From an uncultured Porticoccus sp. (GTDB taxonomy: Bacteria; Pseudomonadota; Gammaproteobacteria; Pseudomonadales; Porticoccaceae), in contig NZ_CAJXST010000010.1 in NCBI RefSeq assembly GCF_913061305.1, forward strand, positions 27,444 through 91,443: 64,000 bases of DNA, in the 5' to 3' direction. The position numbers were made by a program, and so were the translations under genes. Below the pieces are notes generated by a model. It ran no database searches. It was given only the letters and a program-made list of their open reading frames with translations, and was not told the DNA's origin. This document shows positions 28,121-39,343 of this stretch, in pieces. Numbering within the stretch: position 1 is the stretch's first letter; every line of letters starts with the position of its first letter.

Positions 28121-29545
28121 ATGAAATTGACTGTTCCTCGCTTTGACAAGGCTCAGGTTCTGGTGGTCGGTGATCTGATGCTGGATCGCTACTGGCACGG
28201 CAATACTTCCCGGATATCGCCTGAAGCCCCGGTCCCGGTTGTCAACGTAGCCCAGTGTGAAGACCGTATGGGCGGTGCAGGCAATGTGGCCCTGAATATT
28301 GCCACGCTGGGCGCCGGCGCGTCGTTGGTGGCCGTTGTCGGGCGGGATGAAGCCGCAACTGCGTTGCGGGCCCGTCTCGATTCCGCAGGCATCCACGCGG
28401 ATCTGCAAGTTTCTGCCACAAAACCGACCATTACAAAATTGCGGGTGATCAGTCGACACCAGCAATTATTGCGTCTCGATTTTGAGGAAAGTTTTGCGGC
28501 GGCGGACTGCGATCAACTGCCTGCGAAAGTCGCCTCTCTACTGGCTAATGTCGGTGTACTGGTGTTGTCCGATTATGCCAAAGGCGCACTGCAACAACCC
28601 CAGGCGTTCATTCGTGCCGCCCGGGATGCCGGTATTCCCGTGTTGGTGGATCCAAAGGGGACCAATTACGAGCGTTATCGCGGTGCTACGCTACTGACGC
28701 CCAACCTTGCCGAGTTCGAGTCTGTGGTGGGGCCCTGTGAAAATGAACAGGCATTGGAAGATAAGGGTGCCGCATTACTTGAGAAGCTGGATATCGATGC
28801 CCTGCTGATTACCCGCAGCGAGCAGGGGATGACCCTGTTGCGCAAGGGGGTGCGGGAGCTGCACCTGCCCGCCAGGGCACGTGAGGTGTTCGATGTCACT
28901 GGTGCCGGCGATACCGTTATCTCGGTGCTGGCCGCAGCGCTAGCCGCTGGTGAGAACTTGCCTGAGGCCGTGGCCATGGCCAATATTGCCGCCGGTATCG
29001 TGGTGGGCAAATTGGGCACGGCAACCGTCAGCATGCCGGAGCTGCGCCGCGCCATTCAACAGGAGCAGGGCTCCGAGCGGGGCGTGGTCAATGAAGAGCA
29101 GTTAGCTGCCGATGTGGCAGATGCTCGCGCCCATGGCGAGAGGATTGTATTTACCAACGGTTGCTTTGACATTCTCCATGCCGGCCACGTGGGTTATCTG
29201 GAACAGGCGCGGAAATTAGGTGACCGCTTGATCGTCGCGATCAATTCCGATGCGTCCGTGACCCGGCTCAAGGGTGAAGGCCGGCCGATCAATCCGGCAG
29301 ACCGCCGTATGACGGTTTTGGCGGGCCTGGAGGCGGTCGACTGGGTGGTGTCTTTTGATGACGACACCCCGGAGCGGCTGCTTGAGCTGATCCGTCCTGA
29401 CATCCTGGTGAAAGGGGGCGATTACAGCCGCGAGCAAGTGGTGGGGTGGCAAATTGTCGAAGGTTATGGCGGTCAGATCGCAGCCCTGGATTTTCTGGAC
29501 GACTGTTCTACAACGGCTATCGTCAGCAAAATTCAGAAAAAGTAA
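28121..29545 (+). CDS. hldE: bifunctional heptose-7-phosphate kinase/heptose-1-phosphate adenylyltransferase
   Basis: Makes ADP-heptose precursor for WaaC and WaaF. 474 aa (E. coli 477). N-terminal ribokinase-type domain (about 1-315) with [13 protein letters not shown] and [17 protein letters not shown], then a cytidylyltransferase-type domain (about 340-474) with [17 protein letters not shown], which carries the HxGH motif. The start at ATG 28121 gives [18 protein letters not shown]; an upstream extension to 28076 is not family-like. Confidence 0.96.
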   Translation: MKLTVPRFDKAQVLVVGDLMLDRYWHGNTSRISPEAPVPVVNVAQCEDRMGGAGNVALNIATLGAGASLVAVVGRDEAATALRARLDSAGIHADLQVSATKPTITKLRVISRHQQLLRLDFEESFAAADCDQLPAKVASLLANVGVLVLSDYAKGALQQPQAFIRAARDAGIPVLVDPKGTNYERYRGATLLTPNLAEFESVVGPCENEQALEDKGAALLEKLDIDALLITRSEQGMTLLRKGVRELHLPARAREVFDVTGAGDTVISVLAAALAAGENLPEAVAMANIAAGIVVGKLGTATVSMPELRRAIQQEQGSERGVVNEEQLAADVADARAHGERIVFTNGCFDILHAGHVGYLEQARKLGDRLIVAINSDASVTRLKGEGRPINPADRRMTVLAGLEAVDWVVSFDDDTPERLLELIRPDILVKGGDYSREQVVGWQIVEGYGGQIAALDFLDDCSTTAIVSKIQKK

Positions 29546-29553
29546 GCGGTTAC

Positions 29554-30357
29554 TTACTTGCTGTTTCCTGGAGCTGTTGCCCGGATAGCTTTGTCAATAT
29601 TATCCCGCAGGTGAGCGGGGTTGATGGTGCCGATAATCGCACTGCTCACGCCGGGATGCTGAAAAATCATCTGAAAGGTTTTTTGCACGGGATCTTCCCC
29701 TGTCGACAAGGCGGCGTGGCCGCTGGCCAGCGCTTTCTTGATCAGGACGCCTCTGTGCTGTGCCAGGCAATAATCGACCACCGGCAATTCGTGGTCGTAC
29801 TGAAGATTCCAGGTCACCATGACTGCATCGGATTTTTCGGCGGCCAGCAGCCCCCCCTCGACGGTTTTTGTGGACATGCCGAAGGCGCGAATTTTCCCCT
29901 CTGCCTTGAGCTGGGCCAGCATGTCCAGGGTGCCGTAGTCCCGTATGATGGCCTCATCGTTACCATCGGAATGAACCAGCACAATATCGATCATTTCCGT
30001 GCGTAGCCGTTGCAGGCTGCGCTCGATGCTGAAGCGGGTATGCTCCGGGGTGAAATCAAAGAACGACTTTCCCTGCTCGAACTCCTCGCCGACCTTGCTG
30101 CAAATGACCCATGCCTCCCGCTGTCCTTTCAGCAGCTGGCCCAACCGGGTTTCACTGGTGCCGTAGGCGGGCGCGGTGTCGATCAGGTTAATACCCTGTT
30201 CCCGGGCGATGCCGATGAGTTGGGCGGCCTGTTGATCATCCGGTATGGCAAAGTTGTTGGGGTATTTCACACCCTGGTCACGGCCGAGTTTTACGGTGCC
30301 GAAACCGAGAATACTTACGTCGATACCGGTGTTTCCAAAGGGTCTTCTGGGCAGCAC
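29554..30357 (-). CDS. aldo/keto reductase
   Basis: 267 aa, NADPH-dependent aldo/keto reductase fold: FGNTGIDVSILGFGTVKLG at the start, NLIDTAPAYGTSETRLGQLL with the active-site Asp/Tyr, and VICSKVG with the catalytic Lys. The best start is GTG at 30357, seven bases after GGAG; ATG at 30384 would overlap the upstream gene. Substrate unknown. A homologous pair (reductase plus FAD oxidoreductase) stands between hldE and waaA in Pseudomonas (PA4992-PA4991). Confidence 0.88.
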   Translation of the reverse strand: MLPRRPFGNTGIDVSILGFGTVKLGRDQGVKYPNNFAIPDDQQAAQLIGIAREQGINLIDTAPAYGTSETRLGQLLKGQREAWVICSKVGEEFEQGKSFFDFTPEHTRFSIERSLQRLRTEMIDIVLVHSDGNDEAIIRDYGTLDMLAQLKAEGKIRAFGMSTKTVEGGLLAAEKSDAVMVTWNLQYDHELPVVDYCLAQHRGVLIKKALASGHAALSTGEDPVQKTFQMIFQHPGVSSAIIGTINPAHLRDNIDKAIRATAPGNSK

Positions 30358-30359
30358 CG

Positions 30360-31586
30360 CTATGCTCCAAAAACCGTATGCCACGGCGTGGGCGCCAGTG
30401 GTGGGTGTCCAAGAAAACCAAGCTCTGGGATAGGTGCTGCTGAAGGTTGCAGTAGGGATTGTCCCTGTATCAGGGCAATGGCTTCGTCGGCAAGGTTGGG
30501 TGTCAGGGTCAGCTTGGTGGGCCAGGCGACCATGACATTCGGGCAGTTTTCTGCCCGGGAGACAAACGCTTTATCGGGGCGGGCAAAATTGCGTTGCCGG
30601 GGTTCGGCGCGGTCTACCCGCAAGGTTGCCCACTGTGCGCTGCCGAGATCGACCCAGGGCATCAACGCAGTGAGCTCCTGTCTGGCGGTCCCGATCAGTT
30701 GCTCAGCTGTTTGGTGAACACCCTTCTCTGCCAGGCTCCCCCCCAGGTACCAGACCTGTGCGCCGTCAGCGCAGGGGTGGCTGGAGATTGTCAGTCGGGG
30801 TGTGGTTTCTGCCCCCAGGCAGTGACCATAAAAGCGGTGTGGATAATGGTGTTTGATCATGACCTGATGCAGTGGTCGGCGCTGCATTTTTGGAGCGGTG
30901 ATGCCGAGTTCGTTGAGCATGGCTTCATTGCCCTGCCCCGCAGTCAGCACAAACTGGCGAGCGTCAAGCCGTCGGGTCTGCTGGTCGTGCTCAATATGGA
31001 TGGCCACGGATTGGTCGCTGTTACGCAGCCAATGGGCATGCTGCCAGTCAATATGAAAAATGCGTTCGGCGCAGTTATCGACCAGCGCCTTGACCACGGT
31101 GGGCACATCGAGAACCATATCCACCAGCTGGTAGAGGCTGCCCTTGAATGCATTGTGCTGGAAAATGGCGGGACGGTCTTTTTTGGCGACCTTGTTGACT
31201 CGCCCACGGGTCGCCTTGCTGGCGAGGAAGGTGGTCATCCGCGACAGTGCACTGCTGCTGGACCACAGATAAAAATGATCGCTGAGAATGGCTGCCCCGC
31301 GGAGGTCAACGTCGCCTTCGCCCGCCAGGCAGGATCGCCAGTGGTTCGGCATATCCGCAATGGCCTCCGAGGCACCGGTGATACTGCCGCTGAGGGTATA
31401 TTTGATACCGCCGTGAATCATGCCCTGGCTGGCAGCGGTCTGATCGCCACCCAGCGCAGTTTGTTCAAGCAGTATCGCGTTGTAGCCAGCCTTGACCAGC
31501 CTGTTGAGTAACCAGAGACCGGCGATCCCTCCACCAATAATGGCGATATCGCAACTGAGGTCGGTGTGGTTTTGGCTTTTTTCCAT
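30360..31586 (-). CDS. FAD-dependent oxidoreductase (DAO family)
   Basis: 408 aa with an N-terminal Rossmann FAD site DIAIIGGGIAGLWLLNRL (about residues 11-28) and VLTAGQGNEAMLNELG in the DAO-type second half. The family includes amino acid and glycerol-3-phosphate oxidases, but no substrate residues were recognised here. It is followed two bases later by the aldo/keto reductase, so the two may act in one redox step; the pairing is conserved in Pseudomonas. Confidence 0.85.
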   Translation of the reverse strand: MEKSQNHTDLSCDIAIIGGGIAGLWLLNRLVKAGYNAILLEQTALGGDQTAASQGMIHGGIKYTLSGSITGASEAIADMPNHWRSCLAGEGDVDLRGAAILSDHFYLWSSSSALSRMTTFLASKATRGRVNKVAKKDRPAIFQHNAFKGSLYQLVDMVLDVPTVVKALVDNCAERIFHIDWQHAHWLRNSDQSVAIHIEHDQQTRRLDARQFVLTAGQGNEAMLNELGITAPKMQRRPLHQVMIKHHYPHRFYGHCLGAETTPRLTISSHPCADGAQVWYLGGSLAEKGVHQTAEQLIGTARQELTALMPWVDLGSAQWATLRVDRAEPRQRNFARPDKAFVSRAENCPNVMVAWPTKLTLTPNLADEAIALIQGQSLLQPSAAPIPELGFLGHPPLAPTPWHTVFGA

Positions 31587-31651
31587 AGAAAATAGAGGGT
31601 CTTGTTGCTGCTCGCCGAGCGATGAGTGGTGGGCCCGTCAGCCATTTGCTT

Positions 31652-31680
31652 TTGACAGGCCTGAAAGGCGCTAGTATACC
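31652..31680 (+). promoter_or_regulatory. sigma-70 promoter for waaA
   Basis: Perfect -35 TTGACA (31652-31657), 17-base spacer, -10 TATACC (31675-31680). The predicted start near 31687 leaves a 57-base leader to the TTG start of waaA. Confidence 0.7.
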
Positions 31681-31743
31681 CTGCCCAATATCTTTATGCT
31701 TTCCGCAAATCCGCCCATTACCGGGCAGGCAGGAGACAGTTTT

Positions 31744-33024
31744 TTGGCACGTTTTTTTTACTCAGCATTGTTCTATCTGCTGATACCCCTGATCCTGATA
31801 CGCCTGCTGTGGCGAAGTGCCAGAGCCCCGGAGTATCGCCGGCGCTGGCTGGAGCGCTTTGGTTATGTGCCGGGCATTGATCAAGCTCAGACAGCAAAAA
31901 CTATCTGGGTTCACTCGGTTTCGCTGGGAGAGACCCTCGCTTCAGTGCCGATGATTCGCCGGCTTCAGCAGCGCTATCCCGAGGCGCAACTGGTGGTGAC
32001 CACCATGACGCCGACCGGCTCAGCCTGCGTCAAAAACACGTTCGGCGACAGGGTCTACCACGTTTATGCTCCCTATGACCTGCCCTGTGCGGTGAATCGT
32101 TTTTTGCGACGGGTCCACCCGGACTTGTTGATCATCATGGAAACCGAGCTCTGGCCCAACATGATTCACGGCTGTGCCGATCAAAATATCCCTGTGGTGC
32201 TGGCCAATGCCCGCCTGTCGGAAAAATCAGCCCGTGGCTACCGACGATTTGCCGCTCTGACGGAGCCCATGTTGCAGTGTATTGATAGCGTTGCTGTGCA
32301 GCACGAAGAAGACGGCAATCGCTTTCTGTCGCTGGGTTTGCCTGCATCACAATTGGCTGTGATAGGAAATATCAAGTTTGACCTGACACTGGATGAGCCA
32401 TTGCGGACCAGGGCTGCACAACTCCGGGTCCAATGGCAGGCTGGGTGCCGACGTCCGGTTCTGTTGGCCGCCAGCACACATCGCGGGGAAGATGATATTT
32501 TACTGGATGCTTTTGAGCGGATCCGCCAACAATTCCCGGCGGTGTTGTTGGTGCTGGTGCCGCGGCACCCGGAGCGTTTCGACGAAGTGGCACAGCGCTG
32601 TCTGGCCAGGGGGCTAAATGCCGTGCGTCGCAGTAGTGGCAAGTCCCCTGCGAAGACGGATCAGGTGCTGATCGGCGATACCATGGGCGAACTGCTGGTG
32701 TTTTTTGGCGCCTGCGACATAGCCTTTGTCGGCGGCAGTCTGGTGCCCACCGGCGGCCACAACCTGATTGAACCGGCAGCCTGGCAGGTGCCGGTATTGA
32801 GTGGGCCACACCTGTTTAATTTTGCCGATGTCTCGAGATTGTTGCTGGAGGCCGGCGGCATGGCCATCTGCAAAGATGCCCGGTCAATTGCCAATACCGT
32901 GATAGGGCTGCTGGGCGATCCCGGTGCTGCCGCCCGAATGGGGGAGGCAGCAAAAGTTGTGGCCGAGAAGAATCGCGGTGCGCTTGATCGGTTATTGGCA
33001 GTTATCGAACGCCAGCCTTGGTAA
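31744..33024 (+). CDS. waaA: Kdo transferase
   Basis: Adds Kdo to lipid A precursor. GT30 family, 426 aa from the TTG at 31744, matching E. coli WaaA (425). Evidence for that start: AGGAGACAG eight bases upstream, and the resulting N-terminal LARFFYSALFYLLIPLILI membrane anchor matches the family; ATG 31696 would add 16 unrelated residues and lies almost on the predicted transcription start. Motifs include WVHSVSLGETLA, ETELWPNMIH, HRGEDDILLDAF and FVGGSLVPTGGHNLIEPA. Its last 23 bases overlap the 3' end of tolC on the other strand. Confidence 0.94.
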   Translation: MARFFYSALFYLLIPLILIRLLWRSARAPEYRRRWLERFGYVPGIDQAQTAKTIWVHSVSLGETLASVPMIRRLQQRYPEAQLVVTTMTPTGSACVKNTFGDRVYHVYAPYDLPCAVNRFLRRVHPDLLIIMETELWPNMIHGCADQNIPVVLANARLSEKSARGYRRFAALTEPMLQCIDSVAVQHEEDGNRFLSLGLPASQLAVIGNIKFDLTLDEPLRTRAAQLRVQWQAGCRRPVLLAASTHRGEDDILLDAFERIRQQFPAVLLVLVPRHPERFDEVAQRCLARGLNAVRRSSGKSPAKTDQVLIGDTMGELLVFFGACDIAFVGGSLVPTGGHNLIEPAAWQVPVLSGPHLFNFADVSRLLLEAGGMAICKDARSIANTVIGLLGDPGAAARMGEAAKVVAEKNRGALDRLLAVIERQPW

Positions 33025-34417
33025 CATTGATGGCTGGATCCAGCCAGGCATTGAGCTGATAAATGTCTTCCGGACTCAATTGACCGGCCACTTCCTTCAG
33101 GCGCAACAGGCTGTCGATATAATCGAAACGGGCGTTGGCGTAGTCACGGCGCGCCTGGTAGAGGTTTTGCTGGGCCAGCAACACATCGACAATGTTGCGG
33201 GTCCCCGCGTCGTAGCCAGCTTGGGTCGCTTCCAGCGCACTGGCTGCCGAAGTGATGGCCTGGTTTCTGGCATTCACCCGGGCCTTGTCGGTGAGGACCG
33301 ACAGGTGCTGAGAACGGGCTTGCTGCACAGTATTGCGTTGTGCGCCGGTAAAGATCTCCTTTGCTTCAACGGATCGATGGAAAGCCTGCCGGCGCTCAGC
33401 GCTGACCAGACCCCCGGTAAAAATGGGAATAGTCAGCTGCAGCCCCACCACATGGCCGTCCTGCTTGGTTTCCGACGGGCTGATGTAATACGGGTTGGGG
33501 GGATCACTGATATCCCGCCCTCTAAATTCACTTTTTGATTTATCGTCAAAATAGGATATCGAGCCAGACAAGGTGGGGGCATGTTCGTATTTTTTTGAGG
33601 TGGCGTTTTCTTCAGCCGCATCCCGCTGGTATTTGGTAGCCTGCAGTGTGAAGTTATTCTGCAGGGCAAATTGAACCCAGTCTTCGCGGCTGAGGGGTTG
33701 GGGGTCGACAATGGGGAAGTCCGGCATCAGACCCGCCAGCTGTTCATATCGCTGGCCGGTGAGCACGGTTAAACCCTCAAAGGCGATATCCAGCGCACCG
33801 CGGATTTCCAGGGTGTTCACCTTGGCACTATCAAAGGCCGCCTGGGCCTCGTGGACATCGGTGATGGGCAACAGGCCCACTTCGAAGCGCTCTGTGGTTT
33901 GTTCGAGCTGACGCTGGATGGCTTTTTGTTCGGCCAGGGCGGTTTCCAGGTTTTCCCTGGCCCTCAGAACCTCAAAATAGGCGTCGGCAGTGCGGAGGAT
34001 CAGGAGCTGCTGGTCAGCGGCAAACTGCAGCCGGGCCTGTTCGCTGAGGGCTTTGCCCTGCTGGAAGGTGAACCAGGCGGGCAGGTCGAAAATGGGCTGT
34101 GTCAGGCTGATGGAATAGCCCTTGGTATCCGTATCCGTATGACCCTCGCGGCCAAAGACAGCGCCCTGCCCCAGCACGGTGGTATTTGCCCCGTCAGACT
34201 CCAGCTCTTCGTACTCGCCGCTTGCCGTAATTTGTGGCAGTAAGCCGGCACGGGCAATATTTTTTGATTCGCTGCCCGCCCGGAACGCGGCCTGGGCTGC
34301 CCGCAGTTGCGGGTCGTGTTCCACCGCCTGTTCATAAATTTGAGACAGCGTTTCGCCGACGGCAAATGGGCTGATCAAAACCAGTGCCAGACAGCGTAGA
34401 TGTTTCAAGGGGTGCAT
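33002..34417 (-). CDS. tolC: TolC-family outer membrane efflux/secretion channel
   Basis: Outer-membrane channel with a periplasmic alpha-barrel for tripartite efflux and type I secretion. 471 aa from the ATG at 34417, which has AGGATTTCCG upstream; signal peptide LALVLISPFAVG ends near residue 22. Two OEP repeats are present, the second with GYDAGTRNIVDVLLAQQNLY (the first counterpart being ERFEVGLLPITDVHEAQAAF), which is the classic TolC duplication. No adaptor or pump genes adjoin. Convergent with and overlapping waaA. Confidence 0.93.
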   Translation of the reverse strand: MHPLKHLRCLALVLISPFAVGETLSQIYEQAVEHDPQLRAAQAAFRAGSESKNIARAGLLPQITASGEYEELESDGANTTVLGQGAVFGREGHTDTDTKGYSISLTQPIFDLPAWFTFQQGKALSEQARLQFAADQQLLILRTADAYFEVLRARENLETALAEQKAIQRQLEQTTERFEVGLLPITDVHEAQAAFDSAKVNTLEIRGALDIAFEGLTVLTGQRYEQLAGLMPDFPIVDPQPLSREDWVQFALQNNFTLQATKYQRDAAEENATSKKYEHAPTLSGSISYFDDKSKSEFRGRDISDPPNPYYISPSETKQDGHVVGLQLTIPIFTGGLVSAERRQAFHRSVEAKEIFTGAQRNTVQQARSQHLSVLTDKARVNARNQAITSAASALEATQAGYDAGTRNIVDVLLAQQNLYQARRDYANARFDYIDSLLRLKEVAGQLSPEDIYQLNAWLDPAINVTKAGVR

Positions 34418-34732
34418 CGGAAATCCTTCCATCAGGTGGCTTGTCAGCGCGAGAGTCTAGCAGATTTTCGGCGCTGGAACATGGCTCTGTCCGTAGAACA
34501 GGGCTTTCGAAATGGTCTGCGCGGCTGATGAGATTTCAGGCATTGTGAATGCTGGGAGTGACATGAATTTGAGCCGAGAAAGTTGCCGGCTGGGTGTTTA
34601 TTGACGACGGGTGGTATTTGTGGAGAGTGCCCTGCTTGGAACCCCGGTCGTCAAGGGCCGTTGATTGCCCCTTGAAAGCATGACCCGCCAATGGCTATCG
34701 GTTACAGTACCAAAAGAAGAGGGGGGTTGGTT
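34418..34732. other. gene-free divergent region between tolC and nudF
   Basis: About 315 bases with no credible gene. In Pseudomonas thiC stands here with its TPP riboswitch; neither thiC nor a TPP aptamer is seen. Only weak promoter-like hexamers were found: TTGAAA at 34672 with TATCGG 18 bases on, toward nudF, and a TAGACT toward tolC near 34460. An antisense frame 34598-34834 is probably chance. Confidence 0.5.
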
Positions 34733-35338
34733 ATGTCCAAAGCGGATCGCTATACAGGGAAGGATGTCGAGGTGCTCGGCCGCGAACAGCTGTTTCGTGG
34801 CTTTTTCTCGATGATAAAACTGACCCTGCGGCATAAACTGTTCTCCGGTGAATGGTCAGAGCCCATTGTGCGGGAGTTATTCGAGCGGGGCAGTTGCGTG
34901 GGTGTGCTGCTCTATGATCCCCGACATGAACTGTTGGCCCTGGCGGAGCAGTTTCGTGTGGGGGCGCTGGAGGATGCCGAAAGCCCCTGGTTATACGAGG
35001 TGGTTGCCGGGATGGTTGAACCGGGCGAGCAACTCGAAGAGGTGGCCAGGCGCGAGACCCTTGAAGAGGCGGGCCTGACTCCCGATCGGTTGCTGCCAAT
35101 CTGTGATTACTGGGTCAGCCCCGGTAATACCAGTGAGCGCATGTATCTGTTCTGCGCGCTGCTGGACTTGAGCTCAGCGGGCGGTATTTACGGGCTGGAT
35201 CACGAGTCGGAGGACATCAGGCTCCATGTCATGCCAAGAACCGAAGCGTTTGCCCGACTGGACGAGGGGCAGTGCAATAACGCCGCTACTATGATTAGTC
35301 TGATGTGGTTGCGAATGAATTACCCGCATTTTGTGTGA
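34733..35338 (+). CDS. nudF: ADP-ribose pyrophosphatase
   Basis: Nudix hydrolase splitting ADP-ribose into AMP and ribose-5-phosphate. 201 aa (E. coli 209). The full Nudix box GX5EX7REUXEEXGU occupies residues 93-115, GMVEPGEQLEEVARRE continuing TLEEAGL. The ATG at 34733 is preceded by AGAGGGGGG at good distance, so the 14-codon upstream extension is dropped. First gene of the conserved block nudF-yqiB-cpdA-yqiA-parE known also in E. coli. Confidence 0.93.
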   Translation: MSKADRYTGKDVEVLGREQLFRGFFSMIKLTLRHKLFSGEWSEPIVRELFERGSCVGVLLYDPRHELLALAEQFRVGALEDAESPWLYEVVAGMVEPGEQLEEVARRETLEEAGLTPDRLLPICDYWVSPGNTSERMYLFCALLDLSSAGGIYGLDHESEDIRLHVMPRTEAFARLDEGQCNNAATMISLMWLRMNYPHFV

Positions 35339-35409
35339 CAGATTGCGCCATTTTTGATGCCGAGAAAGTGAAGTTGGCAAAAACGTGACTGAGCACTGTG
35401 ATTTCGAAG

Positions 35410-35868
35410 ATGAAAGTACGTTACAAAGTAGACCTGATCGGGTACATGGCCGAGTGTGACGCAAATTACCTGCGGCTCATGAAGCTGTTTCCCGATATGG
35501 CGAACGGTGGCGAGCGCAGAATCGGTCTGCGTCACAACGGCGAGCATGTTTTGCGATTGATTGCACGCGAGCAGACCGCTTACACCACGCTGCTTGAACT
35601 GTCTCAGGGAGCCCGGGATGGTGGTAGCGATGGTTGGTTCAAACTGCCGATACTGATGCTGCGTCTCTATCACGATGCCCGTGTTGCGGAGGTGTTGTCC
35701 TGGGAAGGTGTCCGGCAAATCAGGCCCCGTTACGATTATCCCAACCGGCAGATGTACCATCAGGATGAAAAGGCACAGTGGAATCGTTTTTTGGGAGATT
35801 GGTTATCCCATTGCCTGAAATATGGTTATCATCTGGAGCCGTTATTCGGCGAAACGCCATACGGATGA
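35410..35868 (+). CDS. yqiB: DUF1249 protein (YqiB-like)
   Basis: 152-aa conserved protein of unknown function, DUF1249 family: MKVRYKVDLIGYMAECDANY at the start, then LPILMLRLYHDARVAEV and RPRYDYPNRQMYHQDEKAQ. It always lies between nudF and cpdA in many gammaproteobacteria (yqiB in E. coli). GTG at 35398 is an alternative start four codons earlier; the chosen ATG matches known N-termini. Function not known. Confidence 0.88.
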   Translation: MKVRYKVDLIGYMAECDANYLRLMKLFPDMANGGERRIGLRHNGEHVLRLIAREQTAYTTLLELSQGARDGGSDGWFKLPILMLRLYHDARVAEVLSWEGVRQIRPRYDYPNRQMYHQDEKAQWNRFLGDWLSHCLKYGYHLEPLFGETPYG

Positions 35869-35919
35869 AACTGGCTGGATTGCCATTGCCAGTGAGCATT
35901 AAAAGGGAGTCGAATCACC

Positions 35920-36717
35920 TTGCAGCACAGCACCCGGCACATTGCCCGAATCCTGCAATTATCGGATAGCCATCTCGGGCCCGGCCGTGATTTTAAATTG
36001 GCAGGCATCAACACCTACCAGAGCCTTGGTCAGGTGCTGGAGGCCTTGCCCGGCGAGGATGTGGTCCCTAATCTGTTGGTGGTGACCGGGGATATTGCCG
36101 GTCACGGTGATGAAGGCGCATACCATTTGTTCAATGAAGTCATGGCAGAACAACCCCGGTCTTTTGCCTGGCTGCCGGGCAATCACGACGACTTTCCCCT
36201 AATGCGTCAGGTACTGCATCAGCCGTTCAGGCGAGTCGTCGAGCTGGATAACTGGGTGGCAATTTTCCTGGTCAGTGCCCAGGCGGGTGAGGTGGCAGGG
36301 CAACTGGCAGATGCCGAGTTGGCTGAGCTGGCAGACCTGCTGCACCGTTATCGCGATCGCCATGTGCTGTTGTTTATGCATCATATGCCGGTTGAGATCA
36401 GCTGCCAGTGGCTCGACAAACACCGGGTTGCCAACCATCGTCAACTGGCTGAACTGGTGGCCGGGTTTCCCGGGGTCAAAGCACTTTTTGCCGGTCATGT
36501 GCACCAGGCATTCTCGACCTCCTGGCAGGGGATCGGGGTACACAGTGCGCCGTCGACCTGTTTTCAGTTTGCCCCTGGCAGTGATGGCTTCGAGTTGTCC
36601 GAACACCCCCCCGGCTATCGCTGGATTGATCTGTACGCCGATGGTCACCTGAAGACCGGTGAGGGGTTTGTTTCCGGGGCTGAGCAGCAGGTGGATCATC
36701 GTTGCAGTGGCTACTGA
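35920..36717 (+). CDS. cpdA: 3',5'-cyclic AMP phosphodiesterase
   Basis: Calcineurin-type metallophosphoesterase that hydrolyses cAMP. 265 aa (E. coli 275). Metal motifs in order: LQLSDSHLGP, VVTGDIAGHG, WLPGNHDDFP, MHHMPV and AGHVHQAFS. The start is TTG at 35920, ten bases after AAGGGAG; there is no ATG near, and MQHSTRHIARILQLSDSHL fits the family. Presence implies cAMP signalling. Confidence 0.93.
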   Translation: MQHSTRHIARILQLSDSHLGPGRDFKLAGINTYQSLGQVLEALPGEDVVPNLLVVTGDIAGHGDEGAYHLFNEVMAEQPRSFAWLPGNHDDFPLMRQVLHQPFRRVVELDNWVAIFLVSAQAGEVAGQLADAELAELADLLHRYRDRHVLLFMHHMPVEISCQWLDKHRVANHRQLAELVAGFPGVKALFAGHVHQAFSTSWQGIGVHSAPSTCFQFAPGSDGFELSEHPPGYRWIDLYADGHLKTGEGFVSGAEQQVDHRCSGY

Positions 36718-36757
36718 TATATTCTGACTGCGGTTGCGGCGGGGTATCAACCACAGC

Positions 36758-36786
36758 CTGTCACTGCCGGTCGATAGCGTTATAAT
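36758..36786 (+). promoter_or_regulatory. sigma-70 promoter for yqiA-parE
   Basis: Perfect -10 TATAAT (36781-36786), 17-base spacer, -35 CTGTCA (36758-36763, four of six). Leader to yqiA about 18 bases. Confidence 0.6.
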
Positions 36787-36810
36787 CTCCGGTCTGGTCC
36801 TGCAGGTTGT

Positions 36811-39281
<2,471 letters not shown>

Positions 39282-39343
39282 GCCCTGGCCAATGAGTAAG
39301 TGCGCGGTATGATTCGACGGAATGTTTCCGGGGAGAAAATTCC

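Noticed and set aside
34418..34732. Possible TPP riboswitch as in the Pseudomonas thiC region
   Set aside because: No CTGAGA-type conserved blocks or thiC were found.
34598..34834. 78-aa minus-strand frame in the tolC-nudF gap
   Set aside because: No recognisable motif or ribosome site, and it overlaps the nudF start.
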